64,000 nucleotides of DNA, from the NCBI GenBank assembly GCA_036362985.1, contig JAYGXS010000001.1:37678295-37742294 (forward strand), read 5' to 3'. The translations under genes and the position numbers were made by a program. This stretch comes from Ligula intestinalis (Eukaryota; Platyhelminthes; Cestoda; Diphyllobothriidea; Diphyllobothriidae). Shown here piece after piece: positions 23,328 to 33,944 of this stretch (its first letter is position 1; the number at the start of each line of letters is the position of its first letter). The notes under the pieces were generated by a model. That model saw only the letters and a list, made by a program, of their open reading frames with translations. It was not told the origin of the DNA and did no database searches.

Positions 23328-25423
23328 GGCTCCATAAACGGGTCGCGTGGTAGATGTGTTGGACCAACACGGGGGCCGGATCAGGGTATGACAGTACTTA
23401 TTAGGATTGCGCTTCGATAACAAATGCCGAACATGGTGTTTTAAGGGGAGAGGGAGGCATTGACCGGCGTCGGTGTCGGCCTTAAGGAGATTCCTGCCTT
23501 GTGCGATCTGAGTCAGCTTCGGCAACTACGGCCGTCTGCGCATGAATTCGTCCCCGTCCTTCCTTACTTTTTCTTGGCATCGGGCTCGGATGGATGAGAA
23601 AAGAGAGGTGCGGTTCATGGGACGCAAGTCTGTTATTACTTAAAACGTATTCACGGATTAGACATCGCGTTTGCCTAAAGATGGCTGAACCAGGCGATAG
23701 ACATGGTCGACCTCGACGGTCGAACTACCATGTAGGTCTCCCGGAATGCAAAATCTGCAGGATTGTTTGTTGCACATGTTACAGGGTATATACTTCCTTC
23801 TCGTGACTGAAACACTGAAACCCAAACTATAACCCTAACTTTAAGTTTAACACAAACTCTACCCTCAGCCTTCACGAAAAATAGCCAAATTATAGGATTA
23901 ATCGCACTGTGATCAGAACATGAACCCGCACACTGATTTACACGAACTGTACTGCCAGGCCACTTGTATCCCGAAGCGTTCCCTCCCTAAGGTTAAAGGA
24001 GCAGCCGTGAAAAAAGATCCTCAGCAGTTTATTAATGGGACAGGTTACCTCAGACTTGTTTTTAGGAGTATGTAGTATCATATGACACAATATGAGGTGG
24101 AGGCCAAAAAGTCATAATGGATTTATTTCATGTAGATATCTATCTTCAAAAAGAGTAAATGGGAGAGGTATAAAGTGAAAGGGGATTGAACGTGAGTGCT
24201 TTCCACCACATAATGCACTGAATAACCTAAAATGGAAAATAATTAAAACTGTAGAATGTTTGTGGACAAAACTACGTTTCATGTCAAGGGCAGAGTCTGC
24301 ATTTGGATCGCGAGCTCTTTCTTACACATCAGATTTTTCATGAAAACTTTGAGTTAAAATAAAATTGCGCAGTCCACATAATAAATGGTAAACCATAAGA
24401 CAATAGCTAGATTCAGCAAGGCTACTTCTGAGCGGAAGGTAAGAAAGCATTTCTTTGGTATGCTGTCCACTTTGTATTCTGTCAGACTGTTTATTATGTT
24501 CCACTTAACTTGAAAGTTATTCATATTTGAAGAGACTCTACCATTTGAGGGGAAGCTTATCGAGGAATTAAGGTTTATAAGTTTTAGCCGTGTCACTTCC
24601 ATCTTCAGGTTTGGTTTTATTAAGAGAAGATAATTTATGGGAGTTCGGAGTGGTAAGAACAGTATATTCTGCACAGAAGGAATTGAGACTAGGTAAGAAG
24701 AGATTTAACTGTCGGTCTACCCATAAACCGGCTAGGGCGGCTTGGTCCAAAGTGCTGGCTTGACAAAAGTCACCGCATTGACATACATGTGATTTGGCCT
24801 TGAGAGCCAATAATAAGATGGATTGAGGCAAACTTCTGATTGAGACCAACCTAAAAATTGAGGTTATTCTACCAAGGAGGGCATCTCGTTGGGCGGATTG
24901 AGGTCAGTCTACTAGTGCGGCGTCGCAAGTGGGCTTCAGCGACTGGCCGATATCGAACCTTGGAGCTGGTTTTTGCAAGCGCAGCCGAGCGATACGCTGG
25001 TTGGCATCATATGGCCTCGTCTGTGGCATCATGCATTAGGAGAAGGTGTTCCGCAGTACCACTTTAAGAACTTCCTTCCAAGACCGGAATTCGGTTGATA
25101 AAAGAATTCAAACGGAGGAAAAATGGGTAAGTATAGGGAGTGAGATATGTACCAACGGTAAGGATTGAACAGCTGCTGTTCCTGTGGCTGACATGCGTGC
25201 CTCTTGGTAGGAGGAAGGGTCAGCTCGACTACGTATGTCAGTGCGTTGGCACGCTGGTAGGAGTATTGATGGGAACAAGCCAACTGATGGATCAAACATA
25301 AGGTGAGGGTATCGTCAGTGCTTGGTATCAAAGCCTTTTCACTAACTTTGTATGATTAAAACGTTCTTCTCCCGGAATTCATTGGAACAATGTAAAAATC
25401 ACGAGATTAGCAGAAGTTAATCA

Positions 25424-25835
25424 CGTCACAGAATTTCATGACCTCTTATTCAGCTGCAGATGGTCATTGCCCATTAATAAGAGGATTAACTTTCAAATTA
25501 AGTGTCGGCCTATAGGGGTGAAACTTGATAGGTCTACTCACCCCTCCAAAGGACTGACTGCTACTCTGTCCCGTGCCTCAACCACCTGCCCCTCTGTTAA
25601 CAGCGTCCTACAGCCTTTCATGAACATGAACTAACGTAAACTGCCATGCGGTGACAACAACGTCCCCTCTCCTCTACTCTCTTACCATGCGCCCACATCT
25701 AGAACTGATTGTTTCTACTCCCTTTACTTACCAGGTTTCACACGTCTAGGCCAAAAATCAATTATACAGTTAATTCTCTTATTAATAGGCAACGACCCCC
25801 TTCAGCTGGATAAGAGGTCACGAAATTTTATGACG
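25424..25835. mobile_element. Foldback/MITE-like element
   Basis: The terminal inverted repeats are about 75-100 bp: gaatttcatgacctcttattcagctg...ttaataagag on the left and its complement from about 25765 to 25835 on the right. Matching continues inward with gtgaaac and ggccta blocks. The CT-rich middle has no coding potential. The sequence is unlike the hammerhead family, so it is a separate element type. Confidence 0.7.
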
Positions 25836-27001
25836 GGATTTCCCTGTTTAAGTATGTTTCATGATTTGCCAAACAAAAGATTACAAAAAACGTGGCAAGC
25901 GGAACATAGCTCAGATGGAAACAGTAAGCATAAACCTAACCGACTTCATGGGCTTCACACGTCCTTTTGAGAATAAACATAATATTAGTGATTTCTTTAC
26001 GCCATGAGTCTTAGTTTCAGGCTCAATTTTTGGCTACTTTTAAATTAAGGTTAAGTGTGCAGCGTTACTTTTAAGGGTTAAAGGCGTCCATGCTTCTCGT
26101 TTTATCGGTAAAGTTGCATGCGATGTCGTTGCCGGATAGAGTTGACGCTAGGGAAATTAAAAACGAAAATTTTTGCATACTAGTGTTTGGGTACTTACGC
26201 AATGAAGGAACTAGCACGTCAACTGACACTGCATGTCAGAGCCAGCCTAATAACTATGAAGTCTGCAATCCGTCTAACTTTGTGTGGGTAGGCAGTTCCA
26301 AACTACGTACCACAGATAAGACAGTTAGCAAATCATATCCGCCGACTAGAATATCGATATGCTGAATGGCAGACTGTTCTTTATACAAATAAGTAAATCC
26401 TCCAAAAAATATGGCTGATGAGCCATCAAAAGTTCAAATTTAGTGTAGTGCATTAAAGGCCATTCATAATGCCGAAAAAAAGTGTTATAAAGGTTGTAAA
26501 AATAATAATTTATTATTTCATTGTTGTCAAGTTATCTTGGCTGGGTATAAAAAAGATATAGCCTTCAGAACCCAAAATAACTTATACGGCAGAAAAAAAC
26601 ATTATACATAATCACCCTATAATTCATTTTTATTCCCGAAACTCTTGATCTACATTCCGATCTTTATTAAATGTGGGAAGCAAAGCTACTGCAAACACAT
26701 TAGACAAATTTGATGATTTTCTTCCTTCTAGCTTACCAGACATGCCTGGTCTGCTATTTTGACTAGGCACATTTTAGCACATATTCCTTCCCACCCCTTC
26801 TTTCGTTAGCTCTATAAAATAGGATTCTTTAGAAGAAGAAGAAGAAGAAAAAAAATAAGAAGATGCTTTCACTGGGACACAAAATTTATTTGCTTGACGT
26901 TTTGGATTCCCTCGGCAATCCTTAATCATGGGTAATGTCAACGTACTTCTTATCATGCGCAGATTGGGTGGAGAAATGCACAGGCTGCATGGTATTAATA
27001 G

Positions 27002-27496
27002 TTAAAAGTGGTCATCTGCGTGTATGTGATAATTGTTCACTTCTCTAGTGACCGCTTGGGTCCTAGTTGATGCAGTACTGGCTTGACACTTCGCGTTCGA
27101 CTCAATAATCGCCACAAATACCTTGTCAGTGTCGGATGCGGGCCTTATCCTTGCGTGAAAATTTTTCCCGCTGTCTTCAGAGTTGTTGTTGTGCCCGGCC
27201 CTTCCCACGTGACTGATTGTCTTGCTTAGGAAAATTCCCAGTACAACGTGTAGGAACACCAAAACATTGCACTCGTTGATGGACTGGAGGCCTGAGAACC
27301 ATGACTCCAGCAGCTCGCAGCTTACGCGGTTGTCACTTCTTGCGATGATCTCGGCCTCGTCAAACTTAAAAATATGGCCTGGTCCCGTCGAGTGAGCTGC
27401 AGACTGGTAGTTGGCGTCTTTCTTTCTCACCGCCGCTGCATGTTCGGCCATTCGCCTGTGCAAGTCTCCACCCCATCTACGCATGACCATGACCAT
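27002..27496 (-). pseudogene. GIY-YIG endonuclease tail of a Penelope-like element
   Basis: The uninterrupted 164-codon minus frame begins MVMVMRRWGGDLHRRMAEH. It continues with AAAVRKKDANYQSAAHS, GPGHIFKFDEAEIIARSDN, RVSCELLESWFSG and SINECN. This matches the second half of the GIY-YIG nuclease fold found at the C terminus of Penelope-like reverse transcriptases: R-x-x-EH, the A-x-H-x-x-x-x-GH-x-F motif, the conserved Glu before LLES and the terminal Asn. The GIY and YIG strands and the whole reverse transcriptase are absent, replaced by terminal repeat sequence, so the frame is not a functional gene. About 75 further residues show no recognised domain. Confidence 0.75.
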
Positions 27497-27506
27497 GTTA
27501 TCATCA

Positions 27507-27545
27507 CCTATGATTAAGGATTCCCGAGGGAATCCGAGATGTCAG
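27507..27545 (+). ncRNA. Hammerhead-like core, degenerate, in Penelope-like terminus
   Basis: cctatgatta, then a perfect hairpin ggattcc-cgag-ggaatcc, then gagatgtcagg. Compared with the intact copy at 8568, CTGATGA has become CTATGA and GAAAC has become GAGAT, so this copy is unlikely to cleave. The other terminus of the same element carries the block on the minus strand at about 26895-26935. Confidence 0.4.
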
Positions 27546-27714
27546 GCAAATAAAACTCTTGTTTCAGTGATCACATATTCTTCTTCTGAACTGCTTCCTG
27601 GAACTCGAATATTCTCTACTATTGGCAATAGGGTTCTTTAGTAACCAGCCCAGGTTTTGCAGTTAATTTTGTACCACTTCAATTTAAAGAAGCAATTTTT
27701 CTTTTCCTCGACAG

Positions 27715-27874
27715 CTTGTGCCAAAGGTTCAGATTCAGCTGCGTGCTGAAAATACAGTTTTGTTCATTCCAAGAGTCACGTTTGATCATTCCGGGATGTT
27801 CACCTGCCAATTGCAAAGTTCAGCGTCTTTCAGTACAGCGCCTATTTTGGCTGAATTCAAGCTGCTGGTCGAAT
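27715..27874 (+). CDS. Neuroglian/L1CAM exon 3: Ig3 second half
   Basis: The acceptor is cttttcctcgacag and the donor is a strong GTGAGT. The exon starts in phase 0 and ends with one base (T) of a split Ser codon (residues 170-222). NTVLFIPRVTFDHSG followed by MFTCQL gives the E and F strands and second cysteine of Ig3. LAEFKLLVE is the G strand and linker to Ig4. Cysteine spacing across Ig3 is about 68 residues, longer than a typical I-set domain. A decayed copy of the 3' half of this exon and its intron start lies immediately downstream at 28120-28375. Confidence 0.88.
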
Positions 27875-29250
27875 GTGAGTGCTCCTGTTTTTTAACATTG
27901 TGGGTGTAAGATGGATGATGTGAATGTCATTTCACGAACTCATACAAATAAATTGTTTAAAAAAATAAAAGTCAATGCTCCCACAAACTTTTATTCCCGA
28001 AAACATGATGTATAGCTGTCCGGAAGTTAAAAAACTGTACTTTTGCCGAATAAAACATCCAAAATGACAAAGGCGATCAAATGGGTGTCTTAGCTTCAAT
28101 GACAGTGAGTCTTCCGTGCTTAATCCAAAATTCAGCGTCCTTAAGTACTACGCCTATATCGGCTAACTGCTGGTCGAACATGAGTGCACGTTTTTTAAAA
28201 TCTGGGCACAAGATAGATGATTTGAATGTCAGTTCACAAACTGATGCAAACCAACCTTGCAAAAACAACGCTGCCACAACTTTTTAATCCCTGGAAACAT
28301 GGTGCATACTGCTGGTAATACTCCCAATATCTAAAAACTGTACCTTTGCTGAATAAAATAGCCAAAACCAGTGTTTAAGCTTAAACGACCGCGATCGTTC
28401 CGCGCCATAAGGCTGATTTAGCAACTGACCATTATTAAGGTCGCAACAGCATGCAATATGTGAGCTGTTTCGCTTTGATTTTTAGCTGGTTGGCTACAGC
28501 CTATGCTGACGTTCTTACGGATGAGTAAAGTAAGCCCGCGAACAGTGTGATCAGGCTTGATTAAAGTTTTAATCTCCGTGACACAGCCCAATATGATGAT
28601 CATCAATGACTAATAAGTGCAAATAGGCACTTCCCATACATACATTACATATATTATTAAATACGCCTGAATCATAGAGCATTATATCGACGCATATCCT
28701 CAACATACCGACTAGATTGAGTTTTTAAGTAAGGCTAGAGAGGTGCGCGCCAAAGTCATGTGAGTGGGAGGTAGTCGGTGATTCAGTGCCCGTAGCGTGG
28801 ATTGATAATTAGATCATGCGGGTTCAGGGTTCGGTATTGGCTCATGGTGCGATGACAGCGCGAAGCAGATGAGAATTGTTTATTTTAATTTTCTGGCAAC
28901 TGCTAGAAGGCAAAATTGCTTTCCCAGCGAAGTCCATGGGAATCGCATTTTATCACTATCGAGCTGACCCTAACATGTACACATACCTTTGGTTTTTATC
29001 GACCACACTTTTTTTTCATGGGAATTGAAAAGATTGGCGTTCTCGCAGAAAATACAGTTTCACTGGAAAACATGAACTGTCAGGTCATTTCCCCTAGATC
29101 CTCGAGCAAATAATTTTACCCCGAAAGGAAATTTACCTCAATAGTTCCCAGTCATCTTCGCTCACAGCCAATGCAAAAGTTTTTGCATTCATTTTAAATA
29201 ATCAGCACATAAGCCGGCATTTCCGAAGGCTGTTTTTAATCTTTCGATAG
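27875..29250 (+). other. Intron 3 of the window (1.4 kb)
   Basis: It holds the decayed exon-3 copy at 28120-28375. A short stretch near 29037-29060 (gttctcgcagaaaatacagttt) also resembles part of exon 3 (cgtgctgaaaatacagttt), too short to call. Nothing else is recognised. Confidence 0.7.
28120..28375 (+). pseudogene. Decayed tandem copy of exon 3 and its downstream intron
   Basis: This aligns collinearly with 27806-28062 at an offset of about 314 bp. The exon part aattcagcgtcc-ttaagtac-acgcctat-tcggctaa-ctgctggtcgaa matches the end of exon 3. The alignment then continues through the donor into intron sequence (agatgatttgaatgtcagttcac, aaactgtacctttgctgaataaaa). The donor GTGAGT has become ATGAGT (aacatgagtg against aatgtgagtg), and the coding part has lost bases, so it cannot be spliced as the original exon. 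Confidence 0.85.
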
Positions 29251-29426
29251 CAGAGCCATTTTTTGACGAAAAGCCAACTGACCTCACTCTTCCCATCGGT
29301 GGATCTGGGCGGCTTAATTGCTTTCCTAGCAGGCTTGTCCTTCCAAAACCAGACATAACATGGTACGCGAACGGAGACCGAATTGAGAAGTTTCTGGATG
29401 GAAAGCGTAAAAGGCTCTCCGGAAAT
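29251..29426 (+). CDS. Neuroglian/L1CAM exon 4: Ig4 first half
   Basis: The acceptor is tctttcgatag and the donor is GTACGT. Two bases (CA) complete the Ser codon from exon 3. An alternative AG three bases downstream would create an in-frame TAG with the preceding T, which decides the acceptor. The exon codes residues 224-281: EPFFDEKPTDLTLPIGG, the first Ig4 cysteine (RLNCF) and Trp (ITWYANG), ending KRLSGN. This matches the L1 Ig4 pattern of a proline-led linker, G-x-x-x-L-x-C and W-x-x-NG. Confidence 0.86.
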
Positions 29427-29784
29427 GTACGTTTTTCATCCCTTTTTGGAGAAAGTTATTTTCCTTACTGCTATATTTCACAAAAGAACTCCTGCAGGAA
29501 TGCATATATTTAGAAGCCGAACTTTCATGACTAAATTTATGCTGCGGTTTAGGATTAATATTTAACCTTTGGAGTGTAGTATGCACTGGTAAGCAGGCCA
29601 AAGAAAACTGTATAGGGCAATTTTGAACATCAGAATCAATTTAAAAAAAATTTAAAACAACTAATTTTGCGCACAAAAGACAGCTATCGTGCCTGTTTTA
29701 AGGTTTAGATTTCAGAATCTTAAATCTAGTATCTAAAACAGACATTAGTTTATATAAATATAATAATTAAGTCTGTTTTACAGA

Positions 29785-29935
29785 TTTGCATAGTTTGAGT
29801 TGACCCAAGAGTGATAAACTCTAGGCATTTGGCGTAATTTGAACCCGCGCATCAGAAAAAGCCTTTGCCGGAGGCTACTTCTCTACCGCTAAGCTACTCA
29901 GAGCTTGCACGTATCGTGTCCAAAAAGATATAGAC
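29785..29935 (-). repeat. tRNA-derived SINE-like repeat
   Basis: On the minus strand: A box gtagcttagcggtagagaag, B box gcgggttcaaattacgcc, and a 3' flank (aatgcctagagtttatcac, then gggtcaactcaaac) that matches the flank of the copies near 2471-3040. The tRNA-like part is 29823-29904. Confidence 0.55.
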
Positions 29936-30445
29936 TCTGACAAATCGTATGCTACTTTATAAAGTTCTAGGTTTTACAAAAATTTTCACCTTTACACCAG
30001 GTAGTCCGTGCCTGCTGTCGATTGACCCTTAGACACTATAGTCCTTATCCGAAATCCTTTGTTAACTGCATAGATATTTCTTAATCAACTTAAGGGGAAA
30101 AACTACTTTTGCCATTATTTGAATACCATAGGTTTCGCAGTCCAGCCTAAAACCCATTCTCACGGTCTATTTACCCTCCGTGTTGAGTGAAATCCTGAAA
30201 CCTTAATCGTAAATTTCAGGGGTTGCTTTCATGCCTTGTTGTGCATTGACGCCTTGCCACCCATCTGTGCCAGGTCCCGCCTCTGCCTCTGTTTCTGCTT
30301 CTGTTTTGGGACCAGGCTTAGTTGAGTCCCGGAGGAGATATTCCGGCAGACAGGGCAGATGTCTACTTAGTCATGCACAAGTCACTGTCTCTGCGTCCAC
30401 CTTGCTGTAGGACACGTGGTCAGTAAATACGCTCAGATTGTAAAC

Positions 30446-30919
30446 TCAGTACGCGGTTTTTGCATAATTTCCACTGGAATTAAGAAATTTCGAGACCATC
30501 TTGGCATGGCACAAATCAGTTAGGTAGAAATGATAAATTCTGCTGGACCCGCACTGGTAAACGCTTGCTCGAGGAACTGGAATTAATTTCTGATTGAATT
30601 TTGTAGTAAATTGATCTGTTTCCTCAATCACTTGCACGCTACTATCCTGCTTACATTGCTGGGGACTTTTACAGTCAGGATAAAGGTATAGGGATACATA
30701 GGGTAACAAGATGCACTTTTGTGCAGTCGCGTCATGCTCCAGTCCAAAATGGCAGCCGGGGTCGTTTCGCATAGTTATTAATCCACTACCTAGGTTTTTA
30801 GTACTGATTTTGTCCGCTAGGTCGATGGCAAGTGGATTTACTGCGGAAAAGTTATTTAAAAACCAAGGTACATCAGACATTTGCGAAAAAAGAGTCCATG
30901 CGTATAATGCGAGTACGTT
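30446..30919 (-). CDS. Unidentified ORF nested in intron, antisense to host gene
   Basis: An uninterrupted minus-strand frame of about 157 codons, with the first Met at 30880 (144 residues), ends in a TGA. It contains seven cysteines and looks more protein-like than other frames nearby. Upstream of the Met the frame stays open with a short hydrophobic run (VLALYAWTLF). The segment GCHFGLEHD followed by a downstream cysteine and LYPDCKSPQQ faintly recalls the zinc-site region of ADAM-type metalloproteases (H-E-x-x-H-x-x-G-x-x-HD). The first His, Glu and second His would be replaced, so any such relation would be to an inactive relic. I do not recognise the family. It could be a retrocopy fragment or chance. 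Confidence 0.3.
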   Translation of the reverse strand, partial: NVLALYAWTLFSQMSDVPWFLNNFSAVNPLAIDLADKISTKNLGSGLITMRNDPGCHFGLEHDATAQKCILLPYVSLYLYPDCKSPQQCKQDSSVQVIEETDQFTTKFNQKLIPVPRASVYQCGSSRIYHFYLTDLCHAKMVSKFLNSSGNYAKTAY

Positions 30920-30969
30920 GGATTAATGAATAATTGAGGCAAATGATCATATCCTAGGTATGTAGGTAG

Positions 30970-31570
30970 ATGGAGAAGAAGAGGGCTTTTCGATCACCAG
31001 GATCATTATTTTACTCGTCTGAGCTATCGAGCTCTTTCTGGTGTCCACCGTCAGAGATAAAAGGCGTCAAAGAAAGGCAAGTAACAATTATAGGAGGCAG
31101 GTGCCAATCAGCCATTATAGAGGGGAGGGGGGAGGGAGCAGTGGGGAGCCGACCACTAGCGTCATCACTGGAGATGCCTGCGCAGGGCGATGTATGCCGG
31201 CGCCAGATCGAACATAGGCTGGCTGTACGATGGGGTGACGCATTAATGTGAGAGGCTGCCCACACCTACGAGACCAATAACGAGTTCAACTTTGCAGTTG
31301 TGAGGGTAATTGTCCCCACCGAAAACAAGACAGACCGAAAATTGATTGAAGCTTTGCCCTCGGATCAGAGCTGAGTCAATCGATTTATCGATCTGTCGGG
31401 GGCATACATCGCCTTGCACAGGCAGCTCTGGGCTCCCCTCCTCTCCATAACGGTTGATTGGCTCCTGCCTCTTATAACTTATGCTTGTCTTCCGTTGACG
31501 TATTTTATCGCTGACGATGGACTACACAAAGAGCCTGAAAACTGCAAACGTGTTAAATTATGATTCCGAT
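30970..31570. mobile_element. Foldback element related to the hammerhead family
   Basis: The left arm (about 30970-31215) and right arm (about 31380-31570) are diverged inverted copies. Shared blocks include ggatcat, gagctcttt/gaaagagctc-like ends, gtcagagataaaa.gcgtcaa, ggaggcaggtgccaatcagcc..tata, ggggaggggggag and gcgatgtatgcc. The left end (agaagaagagggcttttcgatcac) resembles the GAAGAAG terminus of 8356-8653. The middle has no coding capacity. Confidence 0.65.
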
Positions 31571-33626
31571 GATCCACAGGATGTATCAGGCTCTGTTACC
31601 ACATAAGCTCAATAATCCTCTGTAGCTCTTCACATGCACCCAAAATATCGCTGTATAAAATGGTTATTTTGATATTTATTTTCTAGGATTAAAGTCTTCA
31701 TCAAAAGCAGGGTGAACTTAAGGTCATCCATGAAAATAAAGTTTTTTGCACTTTTCAGTAAAGTTTCTATTGTGTACCTTTCTCCAAAAACTTGATAAAC
31801 CACTGAATTACGTTTTTTCTCGCATGCTTAATTCCGGAAAAAAAAGGTTTGTTGAAAGTACCTTGAAGCACAGGTAGATACCACTGAAACGACCTGATAT
31901 ATTTCGCAAACCTTACATAAATGGATCTATTAGAAACAGGAAACAACCATAAACCACACCTTACGTACGGGCCACAAACACTGAAATCATGTCACAAACA
32001 GTTACAAAGTAATTGTGTATCTCATCAAAACTTTATCTTTATCCATCTGTCCATTTAGTTTGATTGAAGTCGTCTTTATATGTGTTTCATAAAAGTTAAA
32101 ACAACCACAAAGCTGTAACTGCCTCACTGATTTCTGATAAAACCTGCTCGTAATGTTTGGTAAAAAAGTGCAATCTGGTACCACCTGCTCTTGCACCAAA
32201 AGTCAACTTTTTGCACAAATGCATTTGTTTAAACTAGGTGAGCAGAACGTGGCTTTGTTCATTATTTACGTTTCCAGTTTTTGGACAGAGCTTTATAATG
32301 CCCATCGTGGCATAGCGATCTTCCGGAGACAACGCAAAAACGGGTGGAATTCGACAACATCAGATAGCAAAAACGGATTTAACTGAGGAAAGTGTAACAT
32401 TAAACTACTCTCGAGAGTATGTACTCATTGATGATAAAGTAACCAAACCATCATTCCGTATCAGAAGAAAAATAAGTAAAGAAAACACATTATTTAAATT
32501 AATAAAACAAACGCTTTTAACAATACCCTGCGTTGAGCACCAGTTACTTTTTCATCACATTTCGTACGATGCATCCACTGGTTACTTTAGTGCACGACGT
32601 GATAGGCATTGCGAAGAGGATCAGGAATAGAAAAAGTAAGCACGCAGTATTGCATAAACAACTCACATGAACCATCAATATCTATGCTTTTTCAACAAAC
32701 GTGCAGCATACGTTCCTAAGTGTTACTGGTGTCTGCCCAATACCGAAGACAGTTTTAACGCATGTAATTATGATGATCGTTTAATTTATAGGGGCATCGT
32801 GGAATATTCTGGGATATTCTGTATATTATTAAGCAAGTTTTTTAGAAAATGAAGAAATAACGTTACAATTACAATGACTACTACAAAATCATTCTATTAA
32901 GAATATCCCTTATGGGGCAGACATATGTCAGCATTCAAACCTAATTCTTTATTATGTAAGCTGTATGCACATTAAAATCCAACGAGCTCTATTACTTATT
33001 AGTTAAAACTGTTCAAATAGATAAAATTGATGTCAGTTAATGAAGCCAAGGTATTTTGAGCAAGATTTTTCTTCTAAAATTGTAGTCATTTCTTAAAATA
33101 ATGGATTGAGAATTTGAATGCTGGCATTCCGATCGGTAGTGATAAAACACACACTTCCTCAAAATCTGAAGGCCTAGACACAATGGTTTTTTATATAGGA
33201 GAAATTTAGGAGTAAAATGCTTTTGATCATCTTTTAAATGTATCTGAAACGAATTACTTAAAATTATATCCATGATGACGGCTTATATGCCGAAAATTGA
33301 CAGAAGGGCTCTAACATTTCCATTTGTTTAGTAAGATCCATAACCAATAAAAACCGCACTCAGTATGTTGTTTTTTTAAAGAAAATGAAAATGTTTTTTC
33401 ACCATGTTCTCCGAAAATCATCGCTTTGGTAACTTACTTAATCGGCTCTCTTTGTCCATTTCACGCAATTAAACCCCATAATGAGGGCCGATCAAACACT
33501 GTGTGGTTTTAATTTTCGTGCTAGACCTAACATTATACCGTATGTCTTAAGCCCAGAGATCAGATAACTTGAAAAAATTAAGTATCTACTGATGTTTTTG
33601 TAAGACCTGTCTGTATTACGTTTTAG

Positions 33627-33944
33627 ACGCTCGTGTTTTCTCATGTCACCATACGTGACACTGCCGTTTTTCAATGCAACATCAGTAACAGGAACGGTTT
33701 TGCATTTGCCAACGCCTACCTCAATGTGTGGGACTCTCAACCCGCCATTGTTGATGAGCCGCCCGAGATGACAGTCTGCGTGGAGAAACAGGCCTTGACC
33801 TTGTCTTGTAGCACCGTCGGAGCGCCCCGAGCAGTTGTCATTTGGAGCAAGGATGGCAATCTGCAACTGGGAAGCAATCGAAATACTTCAGAGCGGAAAT
33901 TCAGTCGCTTCGACGTCAGGGCTGATGGAAGCCTCCTGATTTCG
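33627..33944 (+). CDS. Neuroglian/L1CAM exon 5: Ig4 second half and Ig5 first half
   Basis: The acceptor is gtattacgttttag and the donor is GTTAGT. The exon is phase 0 at both ends (106 codons, residues 282-387). TLVFSHVTIRDTAVFQCNIS completes Ig4, and ANAYLNVWD is a close match to the L1 Ig4-Ig5 linker. Ig5 follows with cysteine LSCST, Trp VIWSKDG and the E strand DGSLLIS at the exon end. Sequons NIS and NTS are present. In the genome the frame stays open 87 bp into the intron before meeting a TAG. Confidence 0.9.

Larger units (their letters stand above)
26833..27626 (-). mobile_element. Penelope-like element remnant with inverted termini
   Basis: This 794-bp unit is flanked by a 15-bp near-identical direct repeat (aataggattctttag at 26818-26832, aatagggttctttag at 27627-27641), consistent with a target-site duplication. 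Its ends are inverted copies: GAAGAAG tract, cactgggacac or gtgatcaca, ttgacgttttggattcc, aatccttaatcat, catgcgcagat and ggtggaga. A GIY-YIG endonuclease tail is encoded inside on the minus strand. The reverse transcriptase region of a full element is missing. Confidence 0.75.
22096..27714 (+). other. Intron 2 of the window (5.6 kb)
   Basis: It contains hammerhead-family fragments (22298, 26833), a G-rich tract at 22660-22690 (gggggaggggagagggggagggg), a GC-richer block at about 22800-23560 with a hairpin, and a foldback element at 25424. The remaining stretches show short random open frames only. Confidence 0.7.
29427..33626 (+). other. Intron 4 of the window (4.2 kb)
   Basis: It contains a tRNA-derived repeat (29785-29935), a minus-strand ORF (30446-30919) and a foldback element (30970-31570). 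From 31600 to 33626 it is AT-rich with nothing recognised. Confidence 0.7.

Noticed and set aside
23815..23850. Telomere-like repeat (aacccaaactataaccctaac)
   Set aside because: Only two or three imperfect units; far too short for telomeric or interstitial telomeric sequence.
28770..28840. Possible tRNA-like segment (catgcgggttcagggttcgg)
   Set aside because: The B-box-like bases have no A box at the right distance and no pairing arms.
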